64,000 nt of DNA from Humulus lupulus. Lineage: Eukaryota > Streptophyta > Magnoliopsida > Rosales > Cannabaceae. Both the position numbers and the translations under genes were made by a program. How positions within the stretch are numbered: the first letter of the stretch is position 1; every line of letters starts with the position of its first letter. Under the pieces are notes generated by a model. It was not told the origin of the DNA and ran no database searches. It worked only from the letters and a program-made list of their open reading frames with translations. Shown here one piece after another: positions 20,293 to 31,436 of the stretch. Location: NCBI RefSeq assembly GCF_963169125.1, contig NC_084798.1, forward strand, positions 196,473,481 through 196,537,480, given 5' to 3'.

Positions 20293-21678
20293 CTATTGGT
20301 AGTAAGGTCTTAGGTGTTCTCCATTCCATGCTCGCGATACCAGGCTCCCATCCAATCTCGCTAGTTTGTAAACACTGGGCCGGAAGATTGACTCTATCTG
20401 GTATGGTCCTTCCCAATTTGGCCCGAGCACACCAGCTGTTGGTTCTCGTGTTGCCAAAAATACACGTCTCAACACTAGGTCACCCACACTGAACTTTCGA
20501 TCTCGAACCCTCTTGTTGAAGTACCTGGTAGCTCATTGCTGGTAGGCAGCGTTCCTCAGCTGAGCTTCGTTTCTCTTTTCTTCAATCAAGTCTAAGGTTT
20601 CTTCGAGCTGAGTGTGGTTCGAGTTTTGGTCATAAATGTGAGTTCGTATTGTTGGGATTTCGACCTCAATAGGCAGCATAGCTTCGCAACCGTATGCTAG
20701 CGAGAACGGGGTATGTCCCGTTGATGTTCGAGCTATAGTCCTATATCCCCATAGGACTTGGGGCAATTCTTCGGGCCATCGTCCTTTTGCTTCCTCCAAC
20801 TTTTTCTTTAGTGAACTCTTGAGAGTTTTGTTTATAGCCTGGACTTGGCCATTCGCCTGAGGATGAGCTACTGACGAAAAACTCTTTATTATTCCATTCT
20901 TTTCACAAAAGTTGGTAAACAAGTCGCTATCGAATTGGGTTTCGTTGTCGGACACAATTTTCCTCGGCATCCCATATCGGCATACGATGTTTTTTACGAC
21001 AAAGTCAAGGACCTTTTTGGAAGTTATTGTTGCCAATGGTTCAGCCTCCGTCCACTTCGTGAAGTAATCCACAGCGACGACAACATATTTCACACCGCCC
21101 TTGCTAGTTGGGAGAGAGCCTATGAGGTCGATTCCCCGTACCGTGAATGGCCATGGGGAAGTCAACATGGTCAGCTTGGATGGTGGAGCTCGAGGAATCG
21201 TGGAGAATCTCTGGCATTTGTCGCATTTCTTCACGTACTCGAAAGAATCTGTTTTAATGGTAGGCCAGAAATATCCTTGGCGTATGATTTTCTTGGATAG
21301 GCTATGCCCCCCGGTGTGATCTCCGCAGAACCCTTCATGAATTTCTTCAATGATCTTCTTAGCTTTGGGTGGAGTTACACACCGAAGTAATGGCATGGAA
21401 TACCCCCTTCTATACAGCTTTCCGTCCAAAATGGTGTAACGGGGAAGTTGATACATTAACTTTCGAGCCTAGTTCCGATCTTTAGGAAGGACTCCGGTCT
21501 CGAGATATTCAACTATCGGGGTCATCTAGGTAGGCTCGGACTCAATCATACACACATCTTCCTCCTCTAGCTCGTTAATGCTAGGTGCCGAGAGGTGTTC
21601 TATGGGCACAACGTTTAGTTCATCATTCTCAGCGGAGGTGGCGAGCCGACCTAAGGCATCTGCATTTGAATTCCGTTC
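20293..21678 (-). pseudogene. Integrase of the Tat-like element
   Basis: Domain order: zinc-binding HHCC (HEGFCGDHTGGHSL.. and CDKCQRF), core with IDLIGSLPTSKGG.. VAVDYFTKW (first Asp) and IVSDNETQFDS (second Asp), then ANGQVQAINKTLK, where the third catalytic residue, normally Glu in NGQVEA, is Gln (codon 20839-20841). The C-terminal part (KFSVGDLVLRRVFLATREPT to EHLRPYYQ) ends at 20293 without a chromodomain. In-frame stops lie at 21526-21528, 21469-21471 and 20533-20535. Integrase inserts the cDNA into the host genome; this copy is inactive both by stops and by the Glu loss. Confidence 0.9.
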
Positions 21679-23417
21679 TCAGGGAACCTGTTCGATTGCA
21701 TAAAATTCGAAATGTTCCAACGCGGACTTTGCCTTCTCTAAATAAGCTGCCATTCTCGTGCCACGAGCCTGGTATTCTCCCAAGATTTGATTAACCACGA
21801 GCTGAGAGTCGTTGTAGCAATGTATTGCTTTGGCTTTGAGCTCTTTGGCTATACGAAGTCCCACCAGTAAAGCCTCGTATTCGGCCTCATTATTCGACGC
21901 CTTGAAGTCAAATCTTAAGGCAAAATGAAATCTGCTCCCTGCGGGGGTAACCAAAATGACCCCTGCCCCCGATCTATTTTCATTAGATGAGCCATCGACG
22001 TAAAGTTTCCACAGCTCGTGGGCCGGGGTTATAACTTCATCATTAGTCATGCCAGTACATTCCACTATAAAGTCTGCCATTGCCTGTGCCCTAATGGTCG
22101 TCCTCGGGTGGTAGGTGATCTTGAACTGTCCGAGTTCAACCGCCCATTTAAGAAGTCGACCTGAAGCCTCTGGTTTAGATAGGACTTGCCTAAGTGGTTG
22201 ATCAGTCAACACATGGATGGGGTGCGCCTGAAAGTAGGGTCGAAGTTTACGAGATGAATGAATTAAGCTGAGAGCCAGCTTCTCCATCAAGGGGTATCTC
22301 GACTCTGCCCCCAGTAACCTTTTGCTGATGTAATAAACGGGTCTCTGTACCTTCTCTTCTTCTCGCACGAGCACTACACTTATCGCGTGTTCGGTGGTGG
22401 AAAGGTATAGGTACAGTACTTCTCCCGTAACAGGTTTTGATAAGATGGGGGGTTCTGCGATGTGCTTTTTAAGCTCCTGGAAAGCCAGCTCGCACTCCTC
22501 AATCCATTCAAATTTCTTACCTCCCCTCAAAAGGTTGAAAAATGGAAGACAACGGTCCGTAGATTTTGAAATGAACCTACTTAGGGCCGCCATCCTGCCG
22601 GTCAAACTTTGGACATCCTTGTGTCTTCGAGGTGAGGGCATGTCAATCAGGGCCTGGATCTTGTCGGGGTTGGCTTCTATTCCACGAGAGTTCACGATAA
22701 AACCCAGGAATTTTCCAGAAGATACTCCGAAAGTGCACTTCTGAGGATTTAGTTTCATGTTATACTTTCGGAGCATGCCAAAGAACTCTTCGAGGTCATC
22801 AACATGGTTATTTTTAAGTTGAAACTTGACAAGCATGTCGTCAACAAAAACTTCCATGTTGTTCCCTATCTATTCTGAAAACATCATGTTCACGAGCCGC
22901 TGGTACGTGGCCCCAGCATTTTTGAGCCCAAATGGCATGACATTATAACTGTATAGCCCCTTATCCGTTATGAAGCTCGTATGTTCCTGGTCGGGGGCAT
23001 GCATGGGAATCTGGTTTTATCCAGAATAGGCATTCACGAACGACATCAGGCCATGCCCCGCCGTGGCATCCACGAGCTGGTCAATCCCTGGTAATGGAAA
23101 ACAGTCATTTGGGCAAGCTTTGTTGAGGTCCGAATAGTCAATACAGGTCCACCACGTCCCATTAGGTTTTGGGACCAACACCGGATTGGCTACCCAGTCA
23201 AGGTAAAAGGCATCCCTAATGAATCGGTTTGCTTTTAACCTGTCAACCTCCTCCTTCAGTGCCTTCTTTCTGTCGTCATCCAGCTGTCTTCGCTTTTGTT
23301 GCTTCGGAGGGAAGCTTTTGTCTATATTTAGCGCGTGGCTTGCTATATTCGGACTTATCCCTACCATGTCCAAATGTGACCATGCGAAGACATCTTTGTT
23401 TTTCTTTAAAAAGCAAA
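21679..23417 (-). pseudogene. Reverse transcriptase and two RNase H domains of the Tat-like element
   Basis: On the minus strand: RT from RPKPNG-type NPVLVPKPNG and DYSDLNKACPNDCFPLPGID, then the active site as EVFVDDMLVK, connection with FLGFIVNSRGIEANPDKIQA, first RNase H (YISKRLLGAESRYPLMEKLA, VLTDQPLRQVLSKPEASGRL) and a second, archaeal-type RNase H (LYVDGSSNENRSGAGVIL, SNNEAEYEALLVGL, YNDSQLVVNQI). The second domain is the Tat hallmark. Stops lie at 23017-23019, 22870-22872 and 21679-21681. The frame joins gag-protease through a one-base shift near 23430. Confidence 0.92.
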
Positions 23418-26400
23418 TTAGTTGCTATTTGTCTCTTCCTGGAGGTACTTTCCAACCTTTACCTTTTTCGAGGGATCAGTTTCCTCGAGCTGAATTTCTT
23501 TGAGCTCTTCCAAGGGTTCGAGGTCAGCTTTCTCCTCAACCCTTGGATCGATCTCTTCATCAATCTCTAAGACCGTCCCATCTTTACTTTGAATAATGAT
23601 GAGTGCTTGTGCGCTCGTCTGTTTCTTTCCTCTTAAGGAAATGCTGTAGCATTCCCTCCCAGCTAACTGATCTCCCTTCAATGTCCCGACGCCGCTAGGG
23701 GTCGAGAACTTAATGGCCAGATGCCTTACTGATGAGACTGCCCCCAGCCCAACCAGGGCGGGTCTCCCGAGCAGCACATTGTAGGCTGAAGGTAGATCCA
23801 CTACCACGAATTCCATCATCTTGGTTGCTGAGACCGGGTAGTCTCCCAAGGTTACGGGGAGCTCGATGGATCCCATGTAGGCGGTCCCTTCTCCTGAAAA
23901 GCTGTATAAAGTAGTCGCACACGCTTTCAGGTCGCGAAGGGAGAGTCCCATCTTTTCGAGGGTTGCTCTATAGAGAATGTTAACTGAGCTCCCATTGTCT
24001 ATGAGAACTCGGTGGACCCTTTTATTTGCCAGCTGGAGAGTGATGACCAGCGGATCATGGTGAGGAAACTGAACATGGGATGCGTCTTCCTCAGTGAAGG
24101 TTATTGGTTGGGATTCAATCCTTTGACTTTTTGGAGCTCTAGGTTCGGGTTCATAGGGAGACCTGTCCCCAGTCTTCAGCTCGTTAACGTATCTCTTTTG
24201 GGCATTTCTGCCCGTGCCTGCGGGATGAGGCCCTCCCGAGATGGTTATCATGTCTTCTCCATCTATCGGTGGAGGCCTATCCTCTTCTCTGGCTCGGGAA
24301 TAATTGTTTTCTGTGGGCTGCGACGCGGCTGCTCTCTGGCTCGCAGTTGCTTGATTAGTACTCTGGTTCTTGACATATTTTCTGAAGTAACCCCTCGAGA
24401 TCAATCCTTTGATCTCGTCTTTCAGCTGTCGACATTCATCAGTAGTATGCCCGGTGTCTCTGTGAAATCGACAATACTTGCTGGAGTCCCTCTTGGACTT
24501 CTGATTTCTCATTGGGTCCGGACGCCTAAAAGGGACCTGGTTTTCATTAGCCAAGTATATGTTTTCCCGAGACTCGTTTAGCTCGGTGTACACTTTGTAC
24601 ACAGAGAAATATTTCTCCCCCTTATTTTTCTTTCCTCCTTCGGCCTCGGGGTTACTCCCTTCATTCTTTTTTCTCTTGGAAGGGTTTTCCGCAGCAGGCT
24701 TTGAGGCTGGTGGGTTCGCCGAGGTTGAGGCAGAGTTTATGTTTATCATTGTAGTTGCGGGCTGGGAAGTCACATTAAGTGTTGACCTCGCTTCCTCTAC
24801 ATCGACAAACCTCTGTGCCCGCTTGTTAAACTCGGTTAGGGACCTCACAGGTTTCCTCTGCATGTTTTCCCAGAGAGCACTCCCTGGCATAACTCCAGCC
24901 TGGACAGCCATTAGGTGACCGTTGTCATCCACGTTTCGAGCTCGGGCAACTTCCAAATTGAACCTTGTAAGGTAACTTTTTAATGTTTCTCCTGGCTGCT
25001 GCCGAACGTTAGTCAGGGTTGACGCCTCAGGTCTAACCCCCATCATGGCTCTGAACTTCTTCTTGAAGTCTTTAGACAGCTGCTCCCATGAAGTTATTGA
25101 GTGTCTTTTATATTTTTCGAACCAACTTTTGGCTGGTCCTATCAATGATGCTGGAAATAACATGCATCTGAGCTCGTAACCCACGTTGCTTGCTCTCATT
25201 ATGGTGTTGAACGTACTTAAATGGCTGTATGGGTCGGACTTTCCCTCAAACGTTGGGACGTGAGGGATCCGAAATCCTTGGGGAAATGGAGTGTTAGAAA
25301 TATGGGGAGCAAACGGTTCAAGCTCCTCATCAGAATCTTCATATCGATCCTGACCTTGCTCATTTTTCAAAAGCCTAAAGGCATTTTCCAACTGATCAAT
25401 TCTTTCCTGGACTGGGTCCGCGAGGGGTACTGTCTGGAATTGGTTGTCATCGATCACAATTCCAGGCTCGCGCCTCCGTAGGGGGTCTTTATGCCTATTC
25501 AAGCGATCCCTCAGGTCCGGGTTTATCGGGTTAACATTACTCCGACTTTGATTCAAGTGTTCTCGTAGGTCGGAATGATTCCTCCGGCTCCCAGTATTCT
25601 TTCGACCTCGATCGTGCATGCTGACCGATCTGGTATCTCCAGAGTCGTCACTAGTAAAACTTGTCGCATGGTTATTTCGAGATGGGTCTTTTTCATGCCA
25701 CCTCGTTTCCGCTGTGCGAGACCGAGATGTTTGATTTCTTTTAGATAGGGCACCCCTCCGCTCCTGGAAAGCTTCCCTGTTTCCTTGTCTCCTCTCCGCA
25801 CGCCTTTCGTCCTAATCTCGAACTGGTTGAGTATTCCTGCGAGGAGGTGAAGGATATCTTATAGGCGATGGAGGGAACCGTATGGGTGGCGGTGGCTGCC
25901 ACCCACTTCGCGGCCTAGATGGTCCAGAGTTTGCCCGAGATGGGTTGGTTGCATTTGGTGCGCTCCCAAGGACTTGAGTCCGAGCCTCTGCAGGGGCTCG
26001 GTTGTTCTCAGTTCCCGCAGGTACTTCCACAGGTGGATTAACCGGGGCCCTAGCCCAGGTACTTCTCTGGGGCCTAGGGGGAGCGGATGGCTCTACTGGT
26101 GTCGGAGGTTGTGCCGACCTTCTTGTGGCAGCATTCTTTCGTGGACACCCACGAGGCCTGCGGGGAGGAACATGCACGTCCCTAGGAGGAGGAGCTTGGT
26201 TTTCACGTGGAGGCGGGGGCTGACCCACCTGCGCCTCTGCGGCTATCCTCGCTAACTCCTCATTCCGCTTGTTGGCTTCTGGAAACTGCTGTTTCAACTG
26301 CCGGTTCTCAAGTTCCACGATGGGAACATATCGTTCAGGATTGTAATACATATCCTCATCTCTTGGTGGAGCGGGTGGTCCTCAAGAATCGGAGGATCCG

Positions 26401-26492
26401 CTTCTCTCTTCGACATCTGGGTTTTCCATCGGCTGTTTCCCAGGACGTCTTGGATAATTTTCTTTAGGAACATTCTGATTATTAGCGTCCAT
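23418..26492 (-). pseudogene. Gag and protease of the Tat-like element
   Basis: The ATG at 26492 (MDANNQNVPKENYPRR) follows the primer site by about 30 bases. One reading frame runs to 23418 with stops at 26382-26384 and 25812-25814. N-terminal half: coiled coil (VELENRQLKQQF) and proline/arginine-rich low-complexity sequence. Then the retrotransposon gag domain (PFPQGFRIPHVPTFEGKSDP to LTRFNLEVA), a variant zinc knuckle (YCRFHRDTGHTTDECRQLK) and an aspartic protease (about 23850-24020) with LIDNGSSVNIL, that is DNG where the family usually has DTG or DSG. Gag packages RNA and the protease cuts the polyprotein. It is not functional as seen. Confidence 0.9.
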
Positions 26493-26520
26493 AACTTTTT
26501 CAGGGTCTGAATGCTTAAGG

Positions 26521-26538
26521 CTCTCAATGAAAGCACCA
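26521..26538 (-). other. Primer-binding site of the Tat-like element
   Basis: The minus strand reads TGGTGCTTTCATTGAGAG three bases inside the 5' LTR. The plus-strand element at 56833 has the identical 18 bases at 57444-57461. I did not assign the tRNA. Confidence 0.75.
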
Positions 26539-26541
26539 AAC

Positions 26542-27337
26542 TGTTGACGCCGTTTTTCGTCAACAGTGAAATAAGAGCACGAAAACAATAATCGGTTATG
26601 GCCAATAAAAATAAAATGATAACACAAATGAGATTTTTTACGTGGTTCAGCAGTTAACTCTGCCTAGTCCACGAGTCTTTGTTATTAAACTTAAGATGAT
26701 TTCTGGAAATTCTTTAAGAATGAATTCTCCAGAGTTTCTCTCAAGATCACAAAAATTCGGTCCCTTACAATGGTGCATGACCTCTCTATTTATAAAGAAG
26801 ATTTCAGAATGCTATCCCACATATTTCGAGAAGTTATTCTGTGTATGCAAATAAATTAAATGGCATTAAAAGCCTGCAATCCTATATACAAGGAAACGTC
26901 CCCTGAAGATCAGGGGCGTATAACTGAACAATTAATATCCCTTGATTATAGGGGATTTATAGCAATCAATGTAGACCGCGTCTCTCATTGATGATTCACT
27001 AAGATATTCAAAGTTATTATCTTATATCACCAATGTCATATTCACTCAGGTCTCTTATTGACTTTTGAGCTATAGCATCTTCCCGAGATCATGCGACTTC
27101 GAGCTCATACTTGTGTCAGGCTCGGACCCCCTGATCCGAGGTCATCCCGAGAACAGACGTACTTCGATGTCTGTCTTTCGACCTTGTGAGGATCTCGAGG
27201 CTACCATCTTCGAAGTCATCTCTGCTTCGCAGGCTTAATGCCTAGGTTGCGGACACGTTCCAAACATTACGAGTCCATTCATTGCGAATCCAGCTTTCGA
27301 GATCACAATCCTTATGGCTCAAAATTTGGGTGTAACA
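26542..27337 (-). mobile_element. 5' LTR of the Tat-like element (right)
   Basis: A 796-bp partner of the left LTR, from TGTTGACGCCG to GGGTGTAACA. The minus strand carries a TATA box (TATAAATAG, complement of 26786-26794) that would drive gag-pol. About 21 differences from the left copy, mostly C/T and G/A, include one 1-base indel near 26921. Confidence 0.92.
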
Positions 27338-28661
27338 AGAACGATCAACCTTTAGATTCCTTAGCGGTTACCTAATCATAACCAATTATAACCCATTAAT
27401 AAAGTAAATCAATGAATGGTTCACAATCTAAACCACACTCCCGGGATCAATCCCTCACTCTCGGGACTCTCAATCTACTCAAAAGGGGTAAAGGAACCAA
27501 CCCCCAAGCCTTAAAAACCATTCCAAGCCCTAAAAATAACATTCCCTGAAACTGACCTAGCGCCTGGCGCTGCCAACCAGCGCTGGGGCCCTGTCCCAGA
27601 AACAGAGAGGGCCACTCTCTGCCCTGCATAGCGCTGGGGCGCTAGGACTGGCGCTCAGGTGCCAGCTTCAGACCAGCAACTCCTCTGATTTTCCCTCCTT
27701 GCGATTCCCCTTGAAACCAACCTTTCAAACCAATCCCAAACCTCACCAAAACATCCAATTCAACCCCTAAACCTCATCTACATCACCCCCTCACCAAACC
27801 CAATCAATCTTACACAAAAACTCCCATTGATTCCAACTATCCACATCAAAATCTATAGGCTAAAACTAAAAGAAAAACAGAGTAATACATGGAATTCATG
27901 GACAATTTCTTACCTCAAGCTGGTTTTGAATCCTCCTTAATAGATGAACTAAGTCTATAACCTCCAAGCTTTGATTTCCTAGCTTCATACTTCAATTTGG
28001 GACCAAAAACTTCAAAGGAAGATAAAGGGAATGTGATGTACGTGAAGAGGAAACCTTGCTCTGTTTTTGTTCTGTATGCTTCTACAGCCAACCAAAATCA
28101 TAAATATCTCAAGCCAAATGACCCTAATGCCCCTAGGTCATTTAAAGCTTCTAAAGTCTCCCCTAGGGTAAAATCGTCATCTTTCAACTATTTCGTTAAT
28201 CATAATTAACGCTCTCCAATTCCTACTTTTCTCGATATTCTCAAATACCAATAATTCATATCCTATTACCCTTATACTCCCGGCAACGCTCTAATCATTT
28301 AATCATCCCGAGACTCACCCCGAGTCTCGAACTTAATCTCGTTATGACTAAACCGCTACTTGATTTTCAAAGATCGTCTGATGCCGAATAGCTCGAACAA
28401 ATTCACATTATAATGTGGCCTCAACAATATATCGCCGACATGCATACAAATATACAATTATGCCTTCCAACAGGCCAAATTACCAAAATACCCATGTCAT
28501 GAAATATGGACCCACATGCATGCATTTAACATTATATTATAATATAATTCACATGAACATGCATATTATCATTTAATTGCATAATTAAACAATTATGGCC
28601 CTCCCGGCCTACTAATCCAGTCATTAAACCGCATTAGAGATTTCCGGGGCATTACAGCGTC

Positions 28662-29112
28662 CACTGGTCCAGCGCATGTCAACGATGGGCGGCAGTCCGA
28701 CCTCGTATTGGCGCAGGCGAGAGAGAAAGGAAAAGAGGTGACTGGTCCTTGTTTTCTTCTTCATTTGTATGCTGATGAGAAATGATGCCCTAATATAGCC
28801 CTAATTCGAAAATAATAAGAAATTTTTGTCCTTTTATACTTAAAATTTTTAGGGCACATTTTTGGAGCCCTTAATACTTTTTTAGGACACCCAAAGTGAG
28901 CTCTTAAAATTCACCACTCATATTTTACACTTAAATTTTCTATTCAGGTTTTTTAGGACCTACATATGTTTTTAGGACACTCATTACGAGTCCTAAAATA
29001 TATTTTTTAAAGATTCTCATGGAGAGTCCTAAAAACTCCAGAGATGTTTTTTAGGACTTACATTTAGGTGTTTGTCCTAAAAAAAATCCGTAAATGGTAT
29101 TTTGTAGTAGTG
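28662..29112. other. Right part of the non-autonomous CACTA element
   Basis: The first 100 bases continue the GC-rich core (GGCGGCAGTCCGACC); from about 28850 the TTTTTAGGRCTC subterminal repeats follow in inverted orientation to the terminus GTAGTAGTG at 29104-29112. No gene. Confidence 0.7.
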
Positions 29113-29115
29113 ATT

Positions 29116-30439
29116 GTAACTAATTAAATTAATTTTAGCTAGTGACCAGATATTTTTCCTTTTTGTAAATTATGTGTCTAGAAGTCATTAACTACAATTA
29201 TTAATGGTTATAATATGTAGTTCACACATGATCGAGTGATAACAATAAATTTGACAGCTTAATTAGTCAACTAGTTAGAAATATGAATTAATGGTTTTAG
29301 CTTACTCATCAGCGTTATCATACAAAGAAAAATATTTTTTTATTATTTGGAGATTAGGTGTGTGTGATAAGTCTTGTCCCACCAAGACTGGTGCACTATA
29401 TACTATAGTACTTAATAAAGTTAATTTAGTACTAAAGAAACAAGATAGTAAGACTAATTAAGAACTGAAATGGGTAGCACGAATAATTGAAATTAACATC
29501 ACAACCTAGCTATATATCAAATTGATTTATAAAATTAAAGTGCAAAGACAAGGACATATACCTAATTTAAAAAAAAAATAAAAAAATAGCATGCATAATT
29601 AATATATATATATACCTACTATATGTGTGTGTATAGGGAGGGGGTATATTTACACTCCCAAATCCATCAGTACCTACCCATTTGGCCATTTTAAATTATT
29701 TAGTCTTAGGAAATATGGGTCAACAAAGGAGATTATAATATGTTTATACATATATATATATAAATATATATATACATGCTTCCCCAAATGATGAATGAAA
29801 CCAACAGATTCGTATATATATATGTGTATATACCTCTTGTATTTAATTTATAAATTATATATGTACAGCTTTCATATATATATATACATTCATGATAATG
29901 ACCTATTAATTGTTAAATTATAACTAGAGAATATTTTGAGTGCAACATATCAAGCCACATATGAGTTTTTTTATGATATAAAGATAAGAGAATTAAATTA
30001 CTTAAAAAAAATGATCAAGTGCGATAATTATAAAAAATATAATCATAATAAGCTAGCCTTTTTAGATCAAGTACTTTCTACATAGGAAAAGTCTAATTTT
30101 AATTTGGTTAGAATCCCTTGAATCATAACTTTCTCTTTTTGCTAATTCTAGATGTTGTAATATAATCTGACTAAAATAATTATTTTCGTATTAATTTATA
30201 TGTGTATATATTTATAAATATATATATATATACATATTAAGTTATTGGGAAGGATCTATTCATCCAAGGCGACATGTGGGATTCAAATCAGTGATCTTTT
30301 TTTTTTGGATAATATTATTACTGGCTAGCTATGTATGATTGATCAGATCATGCTTCATGGCAATATAATTTCATGATTTTATACGTATCAGTAGTTGGCA
30401 TGTTTACGAATTCCATAACCACTATATATATAAATATAT
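29116..30439. other. Unassigned AT-rich region with TA microsatellites
   Basis: Very AT-rich sequence with several (TA)n tracts (29595-29615, 29745-29775, 29815-29890, 30200-30230, 30420-30440). No coding frame, terminal repeat or RNA gene could be recognised. Confidence 0.5.
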
Positions 30440-31251
30440 ATATTTATAATTTTAATAAAAATAGGTTTATTGTTTTGTGTATATATATATATATATAATA
30501 GAATGAATTATAGTTATATAGTATATATAAATATTTATATCAATAATCTTTACATATATTTACATGACTACATGATATATATAAAATACAATAATATTTA
30601 AAAAGAAATTAATAATATAAATAAAATAAGAATAAAAAAGTCATAGTATAAACAGTAGTATACATGCATTAACTATTTTTAGTTTCTAATGTATCTCACA
30701 ATGTCCTTTGGTGAATTTGATGAAGAAAAAGTATTTCAATTACTTAATAAAAAAATAAATTATCACACAAATTTATAAGATAAAAAAAAATTATATATAT
30801 GCATTTATTATTTTTAAATAAATATGATTTAATTATTCAAATTATCATAAAAATATCTTTAAAATATACTAGTTTAATTAATTTCTTTATTTATTTTTGT
30901 TTAAGTTTATGTTTGTTCTAGTTTTTGAATTTGACAGTGATAACATACGATTATATATTATATGTTTAATATAATATTAAGTTTAAGTTTAATTAAATTT
31001 TATTTAAGTTATAAAATATATGATTTTATTATTTTTAAATAATTATCATTATAAAATATCTCAAAAATATATTATTTTAATTTGTTTAATTATTTATTTA
31101 TTTAAGTTTAAATCGTATTTACAATCTACTATTAAATATAAAAATATTCTATTAAATATAAGAATATTTGGTTAATATTAACGAAAAAAATAAAAAATCT
31201 TTTAAACAAAATTTTTTTAGTTATCTAGGTATTTATTTTATATAGAAGAGA
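30440..31251 (-). mobile_element. Non-autonomous Helitron copy 1 (left end lost)
   Basis: Matches the long form of the family also seen at 46985-47858 and 53507-54698: CACAATGTCCTTTGGTGAAT, AATTATCACACAAATTTATA and TTTTAAATAATTATCAT occur in the same order. On the minus strand it starts TCTCTTCTATATAA at 31251. The 3' hairpin end with CTAG is missing, so the exact left border is uncertain. No Rep/helicase gene. Confidence 0.6.
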
Positions 31252-31436
31252 TATATATACACTTCTAGCTAGTATCGTTGAAAAGTACAATATATTATTA
31301 TTAATATTGAAACAGATAAGCCAAATTTGGATTACAAAAAATCATGTTCGTCGAGTACATTACACAAAAATACGTATATTTAAAATATACACCGCTTTGA
31401 ATATATCTTATGTGATTATATATATATATATATATA

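Larger units (their letters stand above)
14737..27337 (-). mobile_element. Complete Tat-lineage Ty3/gypsy element
   Basis: Full 12.6-kb element: left LTR 14737-15533 (3' LTR in element sense), right LTR 26542-27337 (5' LTR), TSD AGAAC at 14732-14736 and 27338-27342. On the minus strand the order is LTR, primer site, gag, protease, reverse transcriptase, RNase H, a second RNase H, integrase, spacer, antisense gene, polypurine tract, LTR. Two RNase H domains before integrase and a large region between pol and the 3' LTR are traits of the Tat lineage (Ogre/Retand/TatIV relatives). No chromodomain is seen. By eye the LTRs differ at about 21 of 797 sites, mostly transitions. Gag-pol has at least eight stops and one frameshift. 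Confidence 0.92.
13639..28656 (-). mobile_element. Solo LTR (about 2.4 kb) split by the Tat-like element
   Basis: The left part is 13639-14736 and the right part 27338-28656. It starts TGTAACGTCC and ends GGGGCATTACA, flanked by GCGTC on both sides (13634-13638 and 28657-28661). In reverse complement it aligns with the solo LTR at 9618-11957 (shared GTGTACATATGC.GCC, TTGCTGGGCCTTGGCTCATG at 14031-14054). It carries a 36-bp tandem repeat (14118-14336) and a GC-rich block of GCGCTGGGGC-type palindromes (27556-27665). With the nested element and one copy of its duplication removed, it is about 2.4 kb and has no coding region. Confidence 0.85.
13041..29112. mobile_element. Non-autonomous CACTA element, split by nested LTR elements
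   Basis: The left end reads TACTACTACAAAAAAG and the right end, on the minus strand, CACTACTACAAAATACC. Both are flanked by ATT (13038-13040 and 29113-29115), the 3-bp duplication typical of CACTA elements. The first base at the left differs from the canonical C. Subterminal regions carry many copies of TTTTTAGGRCTC in both orientations (13070-13180 and 28850-29090), the expected transposase-binding pattern. Removing the LTR insertion (13639-28656) leaves about 1 kb, with a GC-rich core and no transposase, so it must have been mobilised in trans. Confidence 0.75.

Noticed and set aside
20935..24918. Plus-strand open frames of 70-189 codons over pol
   Set aside because: They mirror the minus-strand gag-pol frames, have no recognisable domains, and unlike 16529-19388 do not join into one frame.
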